Source: a bacterium 210917-DFI.7.65 (GTDB taxonomy: Bacteria; Bacillota; Clostridia; Oscillospirales; Oscillospiraceae). From it: 64,000 nt of DNA. Each line of letters opens with the position of its first letter. Positions within the stretch are counted from its first letter, which is position 1. The position numbers were made by a program, and so were the translations under genes. Below are positions 34,472 to 42,226 of the stretch, piece after piece. Location: contig JAJCJJ010000001.1 in assembly GCA_020555865.1 (NCBI GenBank), positions 62,001 through 126,000 on the forward strand, read 5' to 3'. The notes beneath the pieces were generated by a model, which was not told where the DNA came from, searched no databases, and saw only the letters and a program-made list of their open reading frames with translations.

Positions 34472-35863
34472 ATGCTGTTTTCAAGCATTACTTTTCTATA
34501 TTATTTTCTTCCCATTGTGCTGGCGGTGTATTTTTTGGTGCCGCGCCGGGGCAAAAATCTTGTGCTGCTGCTGGCCAGCCTGGTGTTTTACTGGTGGGGT
34601 GAGCCGCGCTATGTTTTTTTGATGCTCTTCACGATTGCCTTTGCCTATGTCTGCGGCCTTTTGATCGGCCGGTTCCGAGGCCGGGGCGCGGCGAAGGGAT
34701 TTTTGGTTTTGTCTGTGGCTGGGGAGCTGGCGGTGCTGGGCTATTTCAAATATGCCGACTTTTTTCTCGCGACTGTGAATACGGCGCTGAAAACGGAACT
34801 GCCTCTGCTGTCTATTGCGCTGCCCATTGGCATCAGTTTTTACACCTTTCAGACCCTGAGTTATACTGTGGATGTATACTGCGGCACAGTGGCGCCTCAG
34901 CGCTCCTTTCTCAGGTTGGCGACCTATATTGCCATGTTCCCCCAGCTGATTGCCGGACCGATTGTGCGCTACCGCGATGTGGAGAGAACGCTGACAGAGC
35001 GTCACACTACGGCAGAGGATCTGGGACAGGGGCTGACGCGCTTTGTGCTGGGCCTTTCCAAAAAAGTGCTGCTGGCCAACCAGTTGGGGGCTTTTGCCGC
35101 TGCCCTGCAGAGCAGCGGGGAGCAGACGGTTCTGCTGGCATGGCTGTCTGCCATCGCGTTTACGCTGCAGATCTATTTTGATTTTTCCGGCTATTCGGAT
35201 ATGGCCATCGGATTGGGACGGGTGCTGGGATTCCGTTTTCTGGAAAACTTTAATTATCCGCTGATCGCCCGCAGCGCCACGGAGTTTTGGCGGCGCTGGC
35301 ACATCTCCCTTGGTTCCTGGTTCCGGGACTATGTATACATTCCCTTGGGCGGCAGCCGGAAAGGACGCGCCCGGCAGCTGCTCAATATCCTTATCGTGTG
35401 GCTGCTGACGGGACTTTGGCACGGCGCAGCCTGGAATTTTGTGCTGTGGGGACTCTTTTTTGCGGCGCTTTTGGTGTTGGAAAAACTCTTTTTGCTGCGT
35501 GTGCTGGAGCATCTGCCCCGGGCAGCGGGGCATGGATACCTGCTTTTGGCGGCGGTAATCGGCTTTGCTGTGTTCAATGCCGACGGGCTTTCCGGCGCGG
35601 CGGCGGATCTTTCCTGTATGTTTGGCTTTTCCGGCGTGCCTTTTGCTGGCGCCCAGACGCTGTATTACCTTTCCAGCTATGGATTGCTGCTGCTTCTGGC
35701 GGTGGTCGGCGCAACGCCGCTGCCGGGACGCATTGCCGCGCGCTGCGCGCAATGCCGTGGTATGACCATTATACAGCCGGCGGTGCTTTTGGCGCTGCTG
35801 CTGGTTTGCACCGCTTATCTGGTGGACGGCTCGTTTAACCCTTTTTTGTATTTCCGCTTTTAA
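34472..35863 (+). CDS. MBOAT-family membrane O-acyltransferase (AlgI/DltB-like)
   Basis: 463 residues from ATG 34472 (AAAGGAG seven bases upstream). Polytopic with about 10-12 membrane helices. MBOAT hallmarks: FQTLSYTVDVY (about 128), QLIAGPIVRY, FDFSGYSDMAIG, NFNYPLIARSATEFWRRWHI (about 255-275, with the FWRRWH segment) and the active-site His in LTGLWHGAAWNF (about 315). The usual role is moving acyl groups across the membrane to modify an extracellular glycan. It pairs with the DHHW gene 12 bases downstream, as in alginate O-acetylation (AlgI with AlgJ/X). Acceptor unknown. Confidence 0.93.
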   Translation: MLFSSITFLYYFLPIVLAVYFLVPRRGKNLVLLLASLVFYWWGEPRYVFLMLFTIAFAYVCGLLIGRFRGRGAAKGFLVLSVAGELAVLGYFKYADFFLATVNTALKTELPLLSIALPIGISFYTFQTLSYTVDVYCGTVAPQRSFLRLATYIAMFPQLIAGPIVRYRDVERTLTERHTTAEDLGQGLTRFVLGLSKKVLLANQLGAFAAALQSSGEQTVLLAWLSAIAFTLQIYFDFSGYSDMAIGLGRVLGFRFLENFNYPLIARSATEFWRRWHISLGSWFRDYVYIPLGGSRKGRARQLLNILIVWLLTGLWHGAAWNFVLWGLFFAALLVLEKLFLLRVLEHLPRAAGHGYLLLAAVIGFAVFNADGLSGAAADLSCMFGFSGVPFAGAQTLYYLSSYGLLLLLAVVGATPLPGRIAARCAQCRGMTIIQPAVLLALLLVCTAYLVDGSFNPFLYFRF

Positions 35864-35875
35864 GGAGGAATCCCT

Positions 35876-37105
35876 ATGAAAAAAGAAACGATCACTGCAG
35901 CGGCGGTCTTGTGTGCGTTGGGCGCTGGTTTCCTTGCCTGCGCGCTGCATACAGATCAGCCGCTTTCCTTGAGCGAGCGCCGCCCGCTGGCGCAGCGGCC
36001 CGAGGTTTCGGTGCAGGCGCTTGCGAGCGGAAACTATATGTCGGAGTTTGAAACGTATGCGCTGGATCAGTTCCCGCTGCGGGAAGCGATGCGCCAGCTG
36101 AAAGCCCAGGTTCAGTATTATCTGCTGCGCCAGAAAGACAATAATGGTGTGTATCAGGTGGACGGAAGCCTGTCCAAAATCGAGGCGGTTTTAAGCGAAA
36201 GCAGCGTGCGTGCGGCGGCTGAAAAGCTCAACCGTCTGCAGGAAACCTATCTGACAGACAGTCGGGTGTTTTACGGTGTGGTACCCGATAAAAATTATTA
36301 TCTTGCGGAAGAAAACGGATATCCACATCTGGATTATGAGCGCATGGATGCCATCCTGGCCGAAGGCCTGCCCCATATGGAGCGTATTGATTTATATGAC
36401 TGCCTGAGCGCGGAGGACTATTATAAAACCGATCCCCACTGGCGGCAGGAAGAGCTGGAAAAGGCGGCCGGACGCGTGGCCCAGGCGCTGGGTGTTTCGA
36501 TTGCGCCCTTTTCCGATTATACACAGCAAACGTATCAGGACTTCCGCGGCGCGTATTATGGCCAGTCTGCCCTGCCGCTGAAGGCAGAGCCGCTGCATTA
36601 TCTGACGAGTGAGGCGCTGGAGGCGTGTACGGTCCATCATTATGAAACTGGTGCCGATACCGGGGTGTATGAAACGGAAAAGCTGGCCGGCAAAGATCCC
36701 TATGACGTCTTCCTCGGCGGTGCGGATGCGTTGGAGACCATTACCAACCCCAATGCGAAAACGGACCGGGAATTGCTGGTGTTCCGGGATTCATTCGGCT
36801 CGTCCCTGGCGCCGCTGCTGGTGCAGGATTATCAGAGCGTGACCCTGATCGATTTGCGCTATGTATCTGCCCAGCTTCTGGAGCAGTTTATTGATTTTCA
36901 TGGGCAGGACGTATTGTTTTTGTACAGCCCGTCGGTGTACAACCACTCGGATATGCTGAGGCTTGACAGTATGGGAAAGCGCCCCCGGGGCCGGTGCATT
37001 ATGCACCGGCCCCGGGGGCGCTTTGAATCAGTCGGGGCGGTTCAGTTGCCGGAACAACCGTGCTTATCTGCGCCGCAGGAATGCTGTGCGCAGGTATGTC
37101 CATGA
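35876..37105 (+). CDS. DHHW-family protein (AlgJ/AlgX-like partner of MBOAT)
   Basis: 409 residues as read, start after AAGGAGGAA. One N-terminal membrane anchor (about 5-25). SGNH-like acetyltransferase domain with the DHHW-type motif KTDPHW (about 183-188) and FRDSFGSSLAPLL (about 303). The likely role is the extracytoplasmic O-acetyl transfer step with the MBOAT protein. The last 40 or so residues, after NHSDMLR, run through a terminator palindrome and then 64 bases antisense to the next gene; they look like read-through after loss of a stop codon. Confidence 0.88.
   Translation: MKKETITAAAVLCALGAGFLACALHTDQPLSLSERRPLAQRPEVSVQALASGNYMSEFETYALDQFPLREAMRQLKAQVQYYLLRQKDNNGVYQVDGSLSKIEAVLSESSVRAAAEKLNRLQETYLTDSRVFYGVVPDKNYYLAEENGYPHLDYERMDAILAEGLPHMERIDLYDCLSAEDYYKTDPHWRQEELEKAAGRVAQALGVSIAPFSDYTQQTYQDFRGAYYGQSALPLKAEPLHYLTSEALEACTVHHYETGADTGVYETEKLAGKDPYDVFLGGADALETITNPNAKTDRELLVFRDSFGSSLAPLLVQDYQSVTLIDLRYVSAQLLEQFIDFHGQDVLFLYSPSVYNHSDMLRLDSMGKRPRGRCIMHRPRGRFESVGAVQLPEQPCLSAPQECCAQVCP
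36977..37025. terminator. 49-base palindrome, bidirectional terminator overlapping DHHW coding end
   Basis: Perfect 24-base arms around a single central T; each arm runs AAAGCGCCCCCGGGG followed by CCGGTGCAT. A-tract and T-tract ends allow termination both ways between convergent genes. It lies inside the apparent reading frame of the DHHW gene. Confidence 0.85.
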
Positions 37106-37818
37106 TCGTGGTGGCTGCAGTTGGCCTGGGCATCGGCGTGCAGCGTACCGTTTAACAGAGCCTGCACGGCCTCGTCGGCGCTGCCGGAAACGCCGGCATA
37201 CAGGCGGATGCCAGCATTGCTCAAAGCCATCTGTGCGCCGCCGCCGATGCCGCCGCAGATCAGGGCGTCCACTTGCTGTGCGGCCAAAAGGCCCGCCAGA
37301 GCGCCGTGGCCGCTGCCGTTCGTGCTGATCACCTGCGCGGCAGTAACGGCGCTGTTTTCTACATCGTAGAGCTTGAAAGATGCGGTGTGGCCGAAATGCT
37401 GAAACACATTTCCATTTTCATAAGTTACTGCGATTCTCATACTGTTTGCTCCTTTCGTTCTGATGGGCGCTGTAGGCGTCCGTGCTGCGGCGGATTTTCG
37501 GCAGGGCACACCGCCGCAGCGCGCTGTGCCGTCGCACAGGCGGTAATGCCCTCCGGTGATTTGAAGGGGGCGCCCGTTGACGAGACAATCGGCCAGCTTG
37601 TGGCGTGCGCGTTCGTAAATTTCGGTGACTGTCGTGCGGGAAACGCCCATTTGCTCGGCGCACTGTGCGTGGGTTCGCTTTTCCAGATCGATCAGCCGGA
37701 TGGATTCATATTCGTCCAGCGTGAGCGAAATGGGCGCTCCCGCTGCGGTTCCGCAAGGCGCAAAGCTGTCATAAGCCGGCTCGTCGCAGATTCGCCTGCA
37801 CCGGCTGGGTCTTGGCAT
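37042..37818 (-). CDS. DUF134 HTH protein fused to a NifX/NifB-type cluster-binding domain
   Basis: 258 residues from ATG 37818 (MPRPSRCRRIC; AGAGGTGAG upstream). Residues 1-105 are a DUF134 HTH domain (TLDEYESIRLIDLE, MGVSRTTVTEIYERARHKLA). Residues about 127-240 are a dinitrogenase Fe-Mo cofactor domain (AVTYENGNVFQHFGHT, ALICGGIGGGAQMAL), followed by a His/Cys-rich tail (CSHHDHGHTC) that could bind metal. Inside the frame, AAAGGAG stands before ATG 37440 at the domain junction, so a separate NifX-like product may also be made. Nitrogenase genes are absent; a metal- or cluster-responsive regulator is likely. Confidence 0.82.
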   Translation of the reverse strand: MPRPSRCRRICDEPAYDSFAPCGTAAGAPISLTLDEYESIRLIDLEKRTHAQCAEQMGVSRTTVTEIYERARHKLADCLVNGRPLQITGGHYRLCDGTARCGGVPCRKSAAARTPTAPIRTKGANSMRIAVTYENGNVFQHFGHTASFKLYDVENSAVTAAQVISTNGSGHGALAGLLAAQQVDALICGGIGGGAQMALSNAGIRLYAGVSGSADEAVQALLNGTLHADAQANCSHHDHGHTCAQHSCGADKHGCSGN

Positions 37819-37924
37819 GGTTCTCACCTCTATTTCCGACATATGACGGATATTATTATAGCACGCTTTCCGAAAAAAGCAAGAGGAATCCGCTGTTGGC
37901 GGAAAGCGGGGCTTTTGGCAGCAA

Positions 37925-37961
37925 AACAGGGCTGCAGAGTGTTTGCCTCTGCAGCCCTGTT
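37925..37961 (-). terminator. Terminator of the mntR-like gene
   Basis: Fifteen-base arms AACAGGGCTGCAGAG and complement around TGTTTGC, just beyond the stop codon of the leftward regulator gene. Confidence 0.8.
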
Positions 37962-37966
37962 CTCTT

Positions 37967-38371
37967 TCATGGGATACCGTGCGCGCCGGGCGCGGAGCTG
38001 TCCAGGTGATCCTGGGCGTGCTGCTTGATTTTCTCCCAGGTTTCATCGCTCAGATCATGCTCAATGCGGCAGGCGTCGGCGCGGGCGGTTTCGGCGGACA
38101 CGCCCAGAGCCATCAGCAGATCGCTCAGAACACGGTGGCGCTCATAGACACGAGCGGCAATTTCCAGGCCTTCCGGTGTCAGGGTGAGCAGCCCGTTGGC
38201 GTCTGTTTCCACGTAGCCGTTTTCCCGCAGCTTTTTCATGGCGATGGAAACGCTGGGTTTGGAAAAGTTCAGCATATTGGCCACGTCAATGGAACGGACA
38301 TGACCGTTCTTTTCCTGCAGCATCAATATGGCTTCCAAATAATCTTCTGCCGATTCGTAAATATGCATCAT
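37967..38371 (-). CDS. DtxR/MntR-family metal-dependent repressor
   Basis: 134 residues. Winged HTH (about 5-70: YLEAILMLQEKNGHVRSIDV, FSKPSVSIAMKKLRENGYV) and a dimerisation/metal-binding domain (about 72-125) with ERHRVLSDLL, ACRIEHDLS and a C-terminal His residue. Length matches the short MntR-type class without the SH3-like third domain. It probably represses Mn or Fe uptake genes elsewhere; none are adjacent. It lies just upstream of the DUF134-NifX gene, separated from it by a terminator. Confidence 0.9.
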   Translation of the reverse strand: MMHIYESAEDYLEAILMLQEKNGHVRSIDVANMLNFSKPSVSIAMKKLRENGYVETDANGLLTLTPEGLEIAARVYERHRVLSDLLMALGVSAETARADACRIEHDLSDETWEKIKQHAQDHLDSSAPGAHGIP

Positions 38372-38455
38372 TCTGTTTCACCCTTTGCCGAATTTCCTTG
38401 TCTGCATTATTTTTATTAGAATATCACAAAACACGGATGTGTTTCAAGGGCTTTG

Positions 38456-38484
38456 TTGTGAAAATGGGGAAAATGTGGTAAACT
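38456..38484 (+). promoter_or_regulatory. Putative promoter of plsY
   Basis: TTGTGA, 17-base spacer, TAAACT, giving a leader of about 150 bases before the plsY start; no further gene is visible in that leader. Confidence 0.5.
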
Positions 38485-38644
38485 ATCTTTAATATCGCAT
38501 GAAACCTGTCATTGGCCGGAATAGCCAGGATTCAAGATCCTGTCCTGCAGGCGGCAGCTGGAAGCGGTTGATACAAAAGCGCGGCGTTCTTCTGCGGGAG
38601 AAACGCATGCAGGGAGCATCCCTTTGCGCAAAAGGAGAGACGAT

Positions 38645-39253
38645 ATGGAAAGAATCTATTGCCTTGTCATTGGCTATGTATTCGGGCTGGTACTATTTGC
38701 GGAGATCATTGCCCGGGCGCGCCTGGGCAGAAGCGCCCGGACGATCGGAAGCTGCAATCCGGGCACGGCCAATATCACCCGGCAAATGGGAAAGGCTTGG
38801 GGCCTTTTGGTGCTGGCGGGCGATCTTTTGAAAACCGCAGCGGCCTGCTGGCTGTGTGCAGCGCTGTTTCCGGAATTGGGCCGGCTGGTTTATCTCTGGG
38901 CGGGGCTGGGCGCCACGCTGGGCCACAATTTCCCGGTTTGGGCGGGGTTTCGCGGCGGGAAAGGCGTGGCGACTACCTGCGCGTTTTTGTTTTTGTTTTC
39001 CCCGCTCTGGTGCGGATCCTGCATCGTGTTGGGAGGTGTTGTGGTGCTGGCCACGGGATATTTGCCGGTGGCTGCCGTGGTGATCACCACGGCGGCGCTG
39101 CTGCCGGCTTGGCACTTCGGGGCGCTGGAAGGATTTGCGCTGGTATTGGCGGCAGATGTGCTGATGATCCAGCGCCATCACCGCGGTATTGCGCGGGCGC
39201 TGCGGGGTGAGGAACGCCGGGCGCTGCGCGGAAAAACGGCGCGGGAAAAGTGA
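38645..39253 (+). CDS. plsY: PlsY-type acyl-phosphate:glycerol-3-phosphate acyltransferase
   Basis: Membrane enzyme that makes lysophosphatidate for phospholipid synthesis. 202 residues from ATG 38645 (AAAGGAG upstream). Five or so membrane helices. The three PlsY motifs are visible: GSCNPGTANITR (about 36-47), GHNFPVWAGFRGGKGVAT (about 94-111) and RHHRGIARALRGEE near the C-terminus. The first motif has Cys-Asn-Pro in place of the common Gly-Asn-Ile, and the third lacks the usual Asn, so it is a divergent, perhaps second, PlsY copy. Confidence 0.85.
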   Translation: MERIYCLVIGYVFGLVLFAEIIARARLGRSARTIGSCNPGTANITRQMGKAWGLLVLAGDLLKTAAACWLCAALFPELGRLVYLWAGLGATLGHNFPVWAGFRGGKGVATTCAFLFLFSPLWCGSCIVLGGVVVLATGYLPVAAVVITTAALLPAWHFGALEGFALVLAADVLMIQRHHRGIARALRGEERRALRGKTAREK

Positions 39254-39311
39254 GCGCGGAGCGGTGTGCCGAAAATTCACGATTTGTTTACACTTGTATG
39301 CGCTGGGAAGA

Positions 39312-39340
39312 TTTACATTTGCGCGGTGCAATGATAAAAT
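39312..39340 (+). promoter_or_regulatory. Putative promoter of the phasin-like/ABC1 kinase pair
   Basis: TTTACA, 17-base spacer, TAAAAT, about 90 bases before the phasin-like start. Confidence 0.55.
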
Positions 39341-39427
39341 AACAATTACAGGCACATGATAGATGTGGCTCATTCACAAGAACAAACCAGAATAATACTG
39401 GAACGGAACGAAAAGGAGTTGTATATC

Positions 39428-39796
39428 ATGGCAGAATTCAGTTTTAAGAATATCTTTTTGGCAGGTGTCGGCGCTACGGCCTATTCCTTTGAAAAGGCGC
39501 AGGAACTGGTGGATGATTTGGTGAAAAAAGGCGAGCTGACCGTGCAGCAGGGCAAAGTTGTCAATGAAGAGCTGAAGCACAATATGTCCGAAAAGCTGCG
39601 CGCTGCAGCAGACAGCATTGAAAACGCAGGCAAAAAAGCGGCGGATGCGGCGTCCGACGTTATCGAGAACGCGGCGGGCAAAGCTGGCGGCCTGCTGGAC
39701 AAGGTGGCCGATATGACGGCCGAGGAGCGCGCCGCGCTGAAGGAAAAGCTGCAGGAGCTGGACCAGCAGGACGACGCAACGAAGAACGAAGAATAA
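39428..39796 (+). CDS. Phasin-like amphipathic helical protein
   Basis: 122 residues from ATG 39428 (AAAGGAG upstream). After a short hydrophobic start (FLAGVGATAYSFEKAQELVD) the protein is nearly all alpha-helical, Ala/Lys/Glu-rich with heptad-like spacing, resembling phasin-type or PHA-granule-associated regulators. Such small proteins are often paired with ABC1 kinases in Clostridia, as here (4 bases to the next gene). No polyhydroxyalkanoate synthase is in the window. Likely a kinase partner at the membrane; inference. Confidence 0.75.
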   Translation: MAEFSFKNIFLAGVGATAYSFEKAQELVDDLVKKGELTVQQGKVVNEELKHNMSEKLRAAADSIENAGKKAADAASDVIENAAGKAGGLLDKVADMTAEERAALKEKLQELDQQDDATKNEE

Positions 39797-39800
39797 GCCG

Positions 39801-41417
39801 ATGGCAGAGCTGCGGAAAAGCGCTGCCGAGAAAGGAATCGCCCGCAGCGGAAAAAAGAGCAGCCGGCTGCATGAGATTGTAGATATTCTGCGGCGCAGCG
39901 ACATGATCCATGGCGTTACGCCGCAGAAACTGCGCATCATGCTCGAGGAACTTGGCCCCACTTTTGTGAAACTGGGGCAGATCATGTCCATGCGCTCAGA
40001 CATGCTCCCGCAGGCGTATTGCGACGAGCTGAAGAAACTGCGCTCTGGTGTGGTGCCCATGCCCTTTGAAACGGTGGAGGAGATCCTTGCCGCGCAGTAT
40101 GGCCGCCCGGCGGAGGACGTGTTCGCTTGGATCGATCGCACGCCGCTGGGGTCGGCGTCGGTGGCGCAGGTTCACGCAGCGCGGCTTCCCAACGGCCAGC
40201 CGGTGGTGATCAAGGTGCAGCGCCGGGGGATCCACCGGATCATGGAAGAGGATATCGCCATTTTGCGCCGGGCGGCGCGGCTGCTGAAAATCGTGCCCCG
40301 GGCCGGGGATGTGATCGATTTTAACGGACTGCTGGATGAGCTGTGGACCGTATCCCAGCAGGAAATGAATTTTCTGGTGGAAGCGGAGCATCTGGAACGT
40401 TTCGGCGCTTTGAATGAAGATGTGGCCTATGCCTCCTGTCCCAGGGTTTATCGGGAGCTAAGCACAGCCTCGGTTCTGGTCATGGAGAATATTTCCGGTA
40501 TTCCGATCGATCATTTGGATGAGCTGCGTGCGGCTGGCTACGCGCTGGGAGAGATTGGTGAAAAGCTGGCGGAGAACTACATCAAACAGATTCTGGACGA
40601 CGGCTTTTTCCATGCCGATCCGCATCAGGGGAACATTGTGATCCGCGGCGGAAAAATTGTCTGGCTCGATCTTGGCATGGTGGGTGTGCTGTCCAGCCGA
40701 GACCGCCAGATTTTCCGAACGGCCATGCTGGCCATTACCCGCCAGGATATTTATGAGCTGGAAAACGCCATCATGTCGCTGGGGGTTCTGAAAACCAAGA
40801 TCAATCACAATGAGCTGTACGAGGATATCCGCATTTTTGTGGACCGCTACGGCAGCAGCGATCTGCAGGATCTGCATCTGGGTAAGGTGCTGGGCGAGAT
40901 GATGGACATTGCATCCAAGCATCAAATTGGAATGCCCAACAGCGTTACCATGCTAATCCGCGGCGTGCTGACCATTGAGGGTGTACTGGAGGACTGCAGC
41001 CCGGAAACCAGTTTGATGGGAATTCTCGCCAATCATTTTTCAGCGGGCGTGCTGTCCATGGACAGCGCTGAACAGGAGCTGCGGCACCTTCTGCGCAAAT
41101 TTGCCGGAAGTGCCGAAAAGGTAAGTGATATCCCGCTGAATCTGGCGGACATCATTAAAATGACCGTGCGGGGGCAGACGAAGATCAATCTGGAACTGAC
41201 TGGGTCGGAAGAGCCAATCGCCAAGGCGGACCGCATGGTGGACCGGCTGGTGTTCGGTATCATCGACGGGGCGCTGCTCATCGGTTCGAGCATGCTGTGC
41301 ACTACGAATATGCATCCCCAGATTCTGGGGATTCCGGCGATTGGTGCGGCAGGCTTTTTTATTGCCTTTCTTCTGTCCGGCGTATTGCTGCTGGACATTG
41401 TCAGAAAACATAAATAG
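39801..41417 (+). CDS. ABC1/UbiB (AarF) family atypical kinase
   Basis: 538 residues. Atypical protein-kinase-like fold: KxGQ motif FVKLGQIMSMRSDMLP (about 55-70), Ala-rich loop PLGSASVAQVHAA (about 114-126) replacing the glycine-rich loop, VVIKVQRRG (invariant Lys), catalytic-loop DPHQGNIVI and metal motif LDLGMVG (about 273-297). Two C-terminal membrane helices (about 485-530). In other bacteria UbiB supports quinone synthesis; anaerobic Firmicutes without ubiquinone also carry it, and its role there is thought to be lipid-related. Coupled to the phasin-like gene. Confidence 0.93.
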   Translation: MAELRKSAAEKGIARSGKKSSRLHEIVDILRRSDMIHGVTPQKLRIMLEELGPTFVKLGQIMSMRSDMLPQAYCDELKKLRSGVVPMPFETVEEILAAQYGRPAEDVFAWIDRTPLGSASVAQVHAARLPNGQPVVIKVQRRGIHRIMEEDIAILRRAARLLKIVPRAGDVIDFNGLLDELWTVSQQEMNFLVEAEHLERFGALNEDVAYASCPRVYRELSTASVLVMENISGIPIDHLDELRAAGYALGEIGEKLAENYIKQILDDGFFHADPHQGNIVIRGGKIVWLDLGMVGVLSSRDRQIFRTAMLAITRQDIYELENAIMSLGVLKTKINHNELYEDIRIFVDRYGSSDLQDLHLGKVLGEMMDIASKHQIGMPNSVTMLIRGVLTIEGVLEDCSPETSLMGILANHFSAGVLSMDSAEQELRHLLRKFAGSAEKVSDIPLNLADIIKMTVRGQTKINLELTGSEEPIAKADRMVDRLVFGIIDGALLIGSSMLCTTNMHPQILGIPAIGAAGFFIAFLLSGVLLLDIVRKHK

Positions 41418-41418
41418 A

Positions 41419-41456
41419 GTGCGCCGCCGGGAACAAGCAGCGGCGCACTTCTTCTG
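41419..41456 (+). terminator. Intrinsic terminator after the ABC1 kinase gene
   Basis: GTGCGCCGC pairs with GCGGCGCAC around a 12-base loop, then TTCTTCTGTT. Confidence 0.75.
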
Positions 41457-41499
41457 TTCCTGGGAAGGGAACGAAAACGGGAAAAAGGAGTACATCAAA

Positions 41500-42153
41500 A
41501 TGAAACAATGGAAGCGTTTGGCATGGCTGCCGGCTCTGGCACTGACTGTGGGCCTGTTGCTGGCTGGCTGCGGGCAAAATGCGGCGGGAGACGGTTCAGG
41601 CTCCGATGAAGCATCAGTTTCGGAGGGGGAAACGGACAGCGCGGAGTGGCTCAGCGGTAAGCATCATGTGGAAATTGAGGTGCAGGATTATGGCACGATT
41701 GCGGTGGAACTGGATGCCGATGCTGCGCCTGCCACGGTGACCAATTTTGTCAAGCTGGCAAAAGAAGGCTTTTACGACGGACTGACGTTTCACCGTGTGG
41801 CGGCAGGGTTTGTGCTGCAGGGCGGCGACCCGAAAGGCAACGGCACCGGCGGCAGCGCTGAAACCGTTGCCGGTGAGTTTTCGGAAAACGGTTTTGATAA
41901 TCCGCTGACCCACACCCGGGGCGCCATTTCCATGGCCCGCTCACAGGACTATGACAGCGCTTCGTCTCAATTTTTCATTGTTCTGCAGGACAGTACCTTT
42001 CTCGATGGACAGTATGCGTGCTTCGGGTATGTGACAGAGGGCGTGGAACTTGTGGATGAAATCTGTGTAAAAACGCCGGTGGCGGATATGCAGACCGGTT
42101 ATGTGGAGCTGGAGAACCAGCCGGTGATCACCGCCGTTACGGTAATCGATTAA
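41500..42153 (+). CDS. Lipoprotein cyclophilin-type peptidyl-prolyl isomerase
   Basis: 217 residues from ATG 41500 (AAAAAGGAG upstream). Lipoprotein signal with lipobox LLAGC (Cys about 26), then an acidic linker to about 60 and a cyclophilin domain: LTFHRVAAGFVLQGGDP (about 92-108), the catalytic-region RAISMARSQ-like GAISMARSQD, and SSQFFIVLQD. It should act in folding of exported proteins at the outer face of the membrane. The catalytic Arg of FHRV is present. Confidence 0.92.
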   Translation: MKQWKRLAWLPALALTVGLLLAGCGQNAAGDGSGSDEASVSEGETDSAEWLSGKHHVEIEVQDYGTIAVELDADAAPATVTNFVKLAKEGFYDGLTFHRVAAGFVLQGGDPKGNGTGGSAETVAGEFSENGFDNPLTHTRGAISMARSQDYDSASSQFFIVLQDSTFLDGQYACFGYVTEGVELVDEICVKTPVADMQTGYVELENQPVITAVTVID

Positions 42154-42158
42154 ATGCG

Positions 42159-42224
42159 CGCTGGCTGCAGCAATTGCGCAGCCAGCGTGAACAGGGCGGC
42201 CGGCATGCAGCGGGCCGCTTTCTG
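42159..42224. terminator. Two adjoining hairpins between convergent genes
   Basis: CGCTGGCTGC/GCAGCCAGCG (42159-42187) and GCGGCC/GGCCGC (42196-42218) followed by TTTCT. The region ends the cyclophilin gene; leftward function for the glycosyltransferase is also possible. Confidence 0.6.
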
Positions 42225-42226
42225 AT

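Noticed and set aside
37820..38046. N-terminal extension of the DUF134-NifX protein
   Set aside because: The extra 76 codons overlap the MntR-like gene end and its terminator; ATG 37818 has a ribosome site and matches the family start.
38486..38644. Possible tRNA or riboswitch in the plsY leader
   Set aside because: Checked for acceptor-stem pairing, T-loop and known riboswitch cores; no consistent fold seen by eye.
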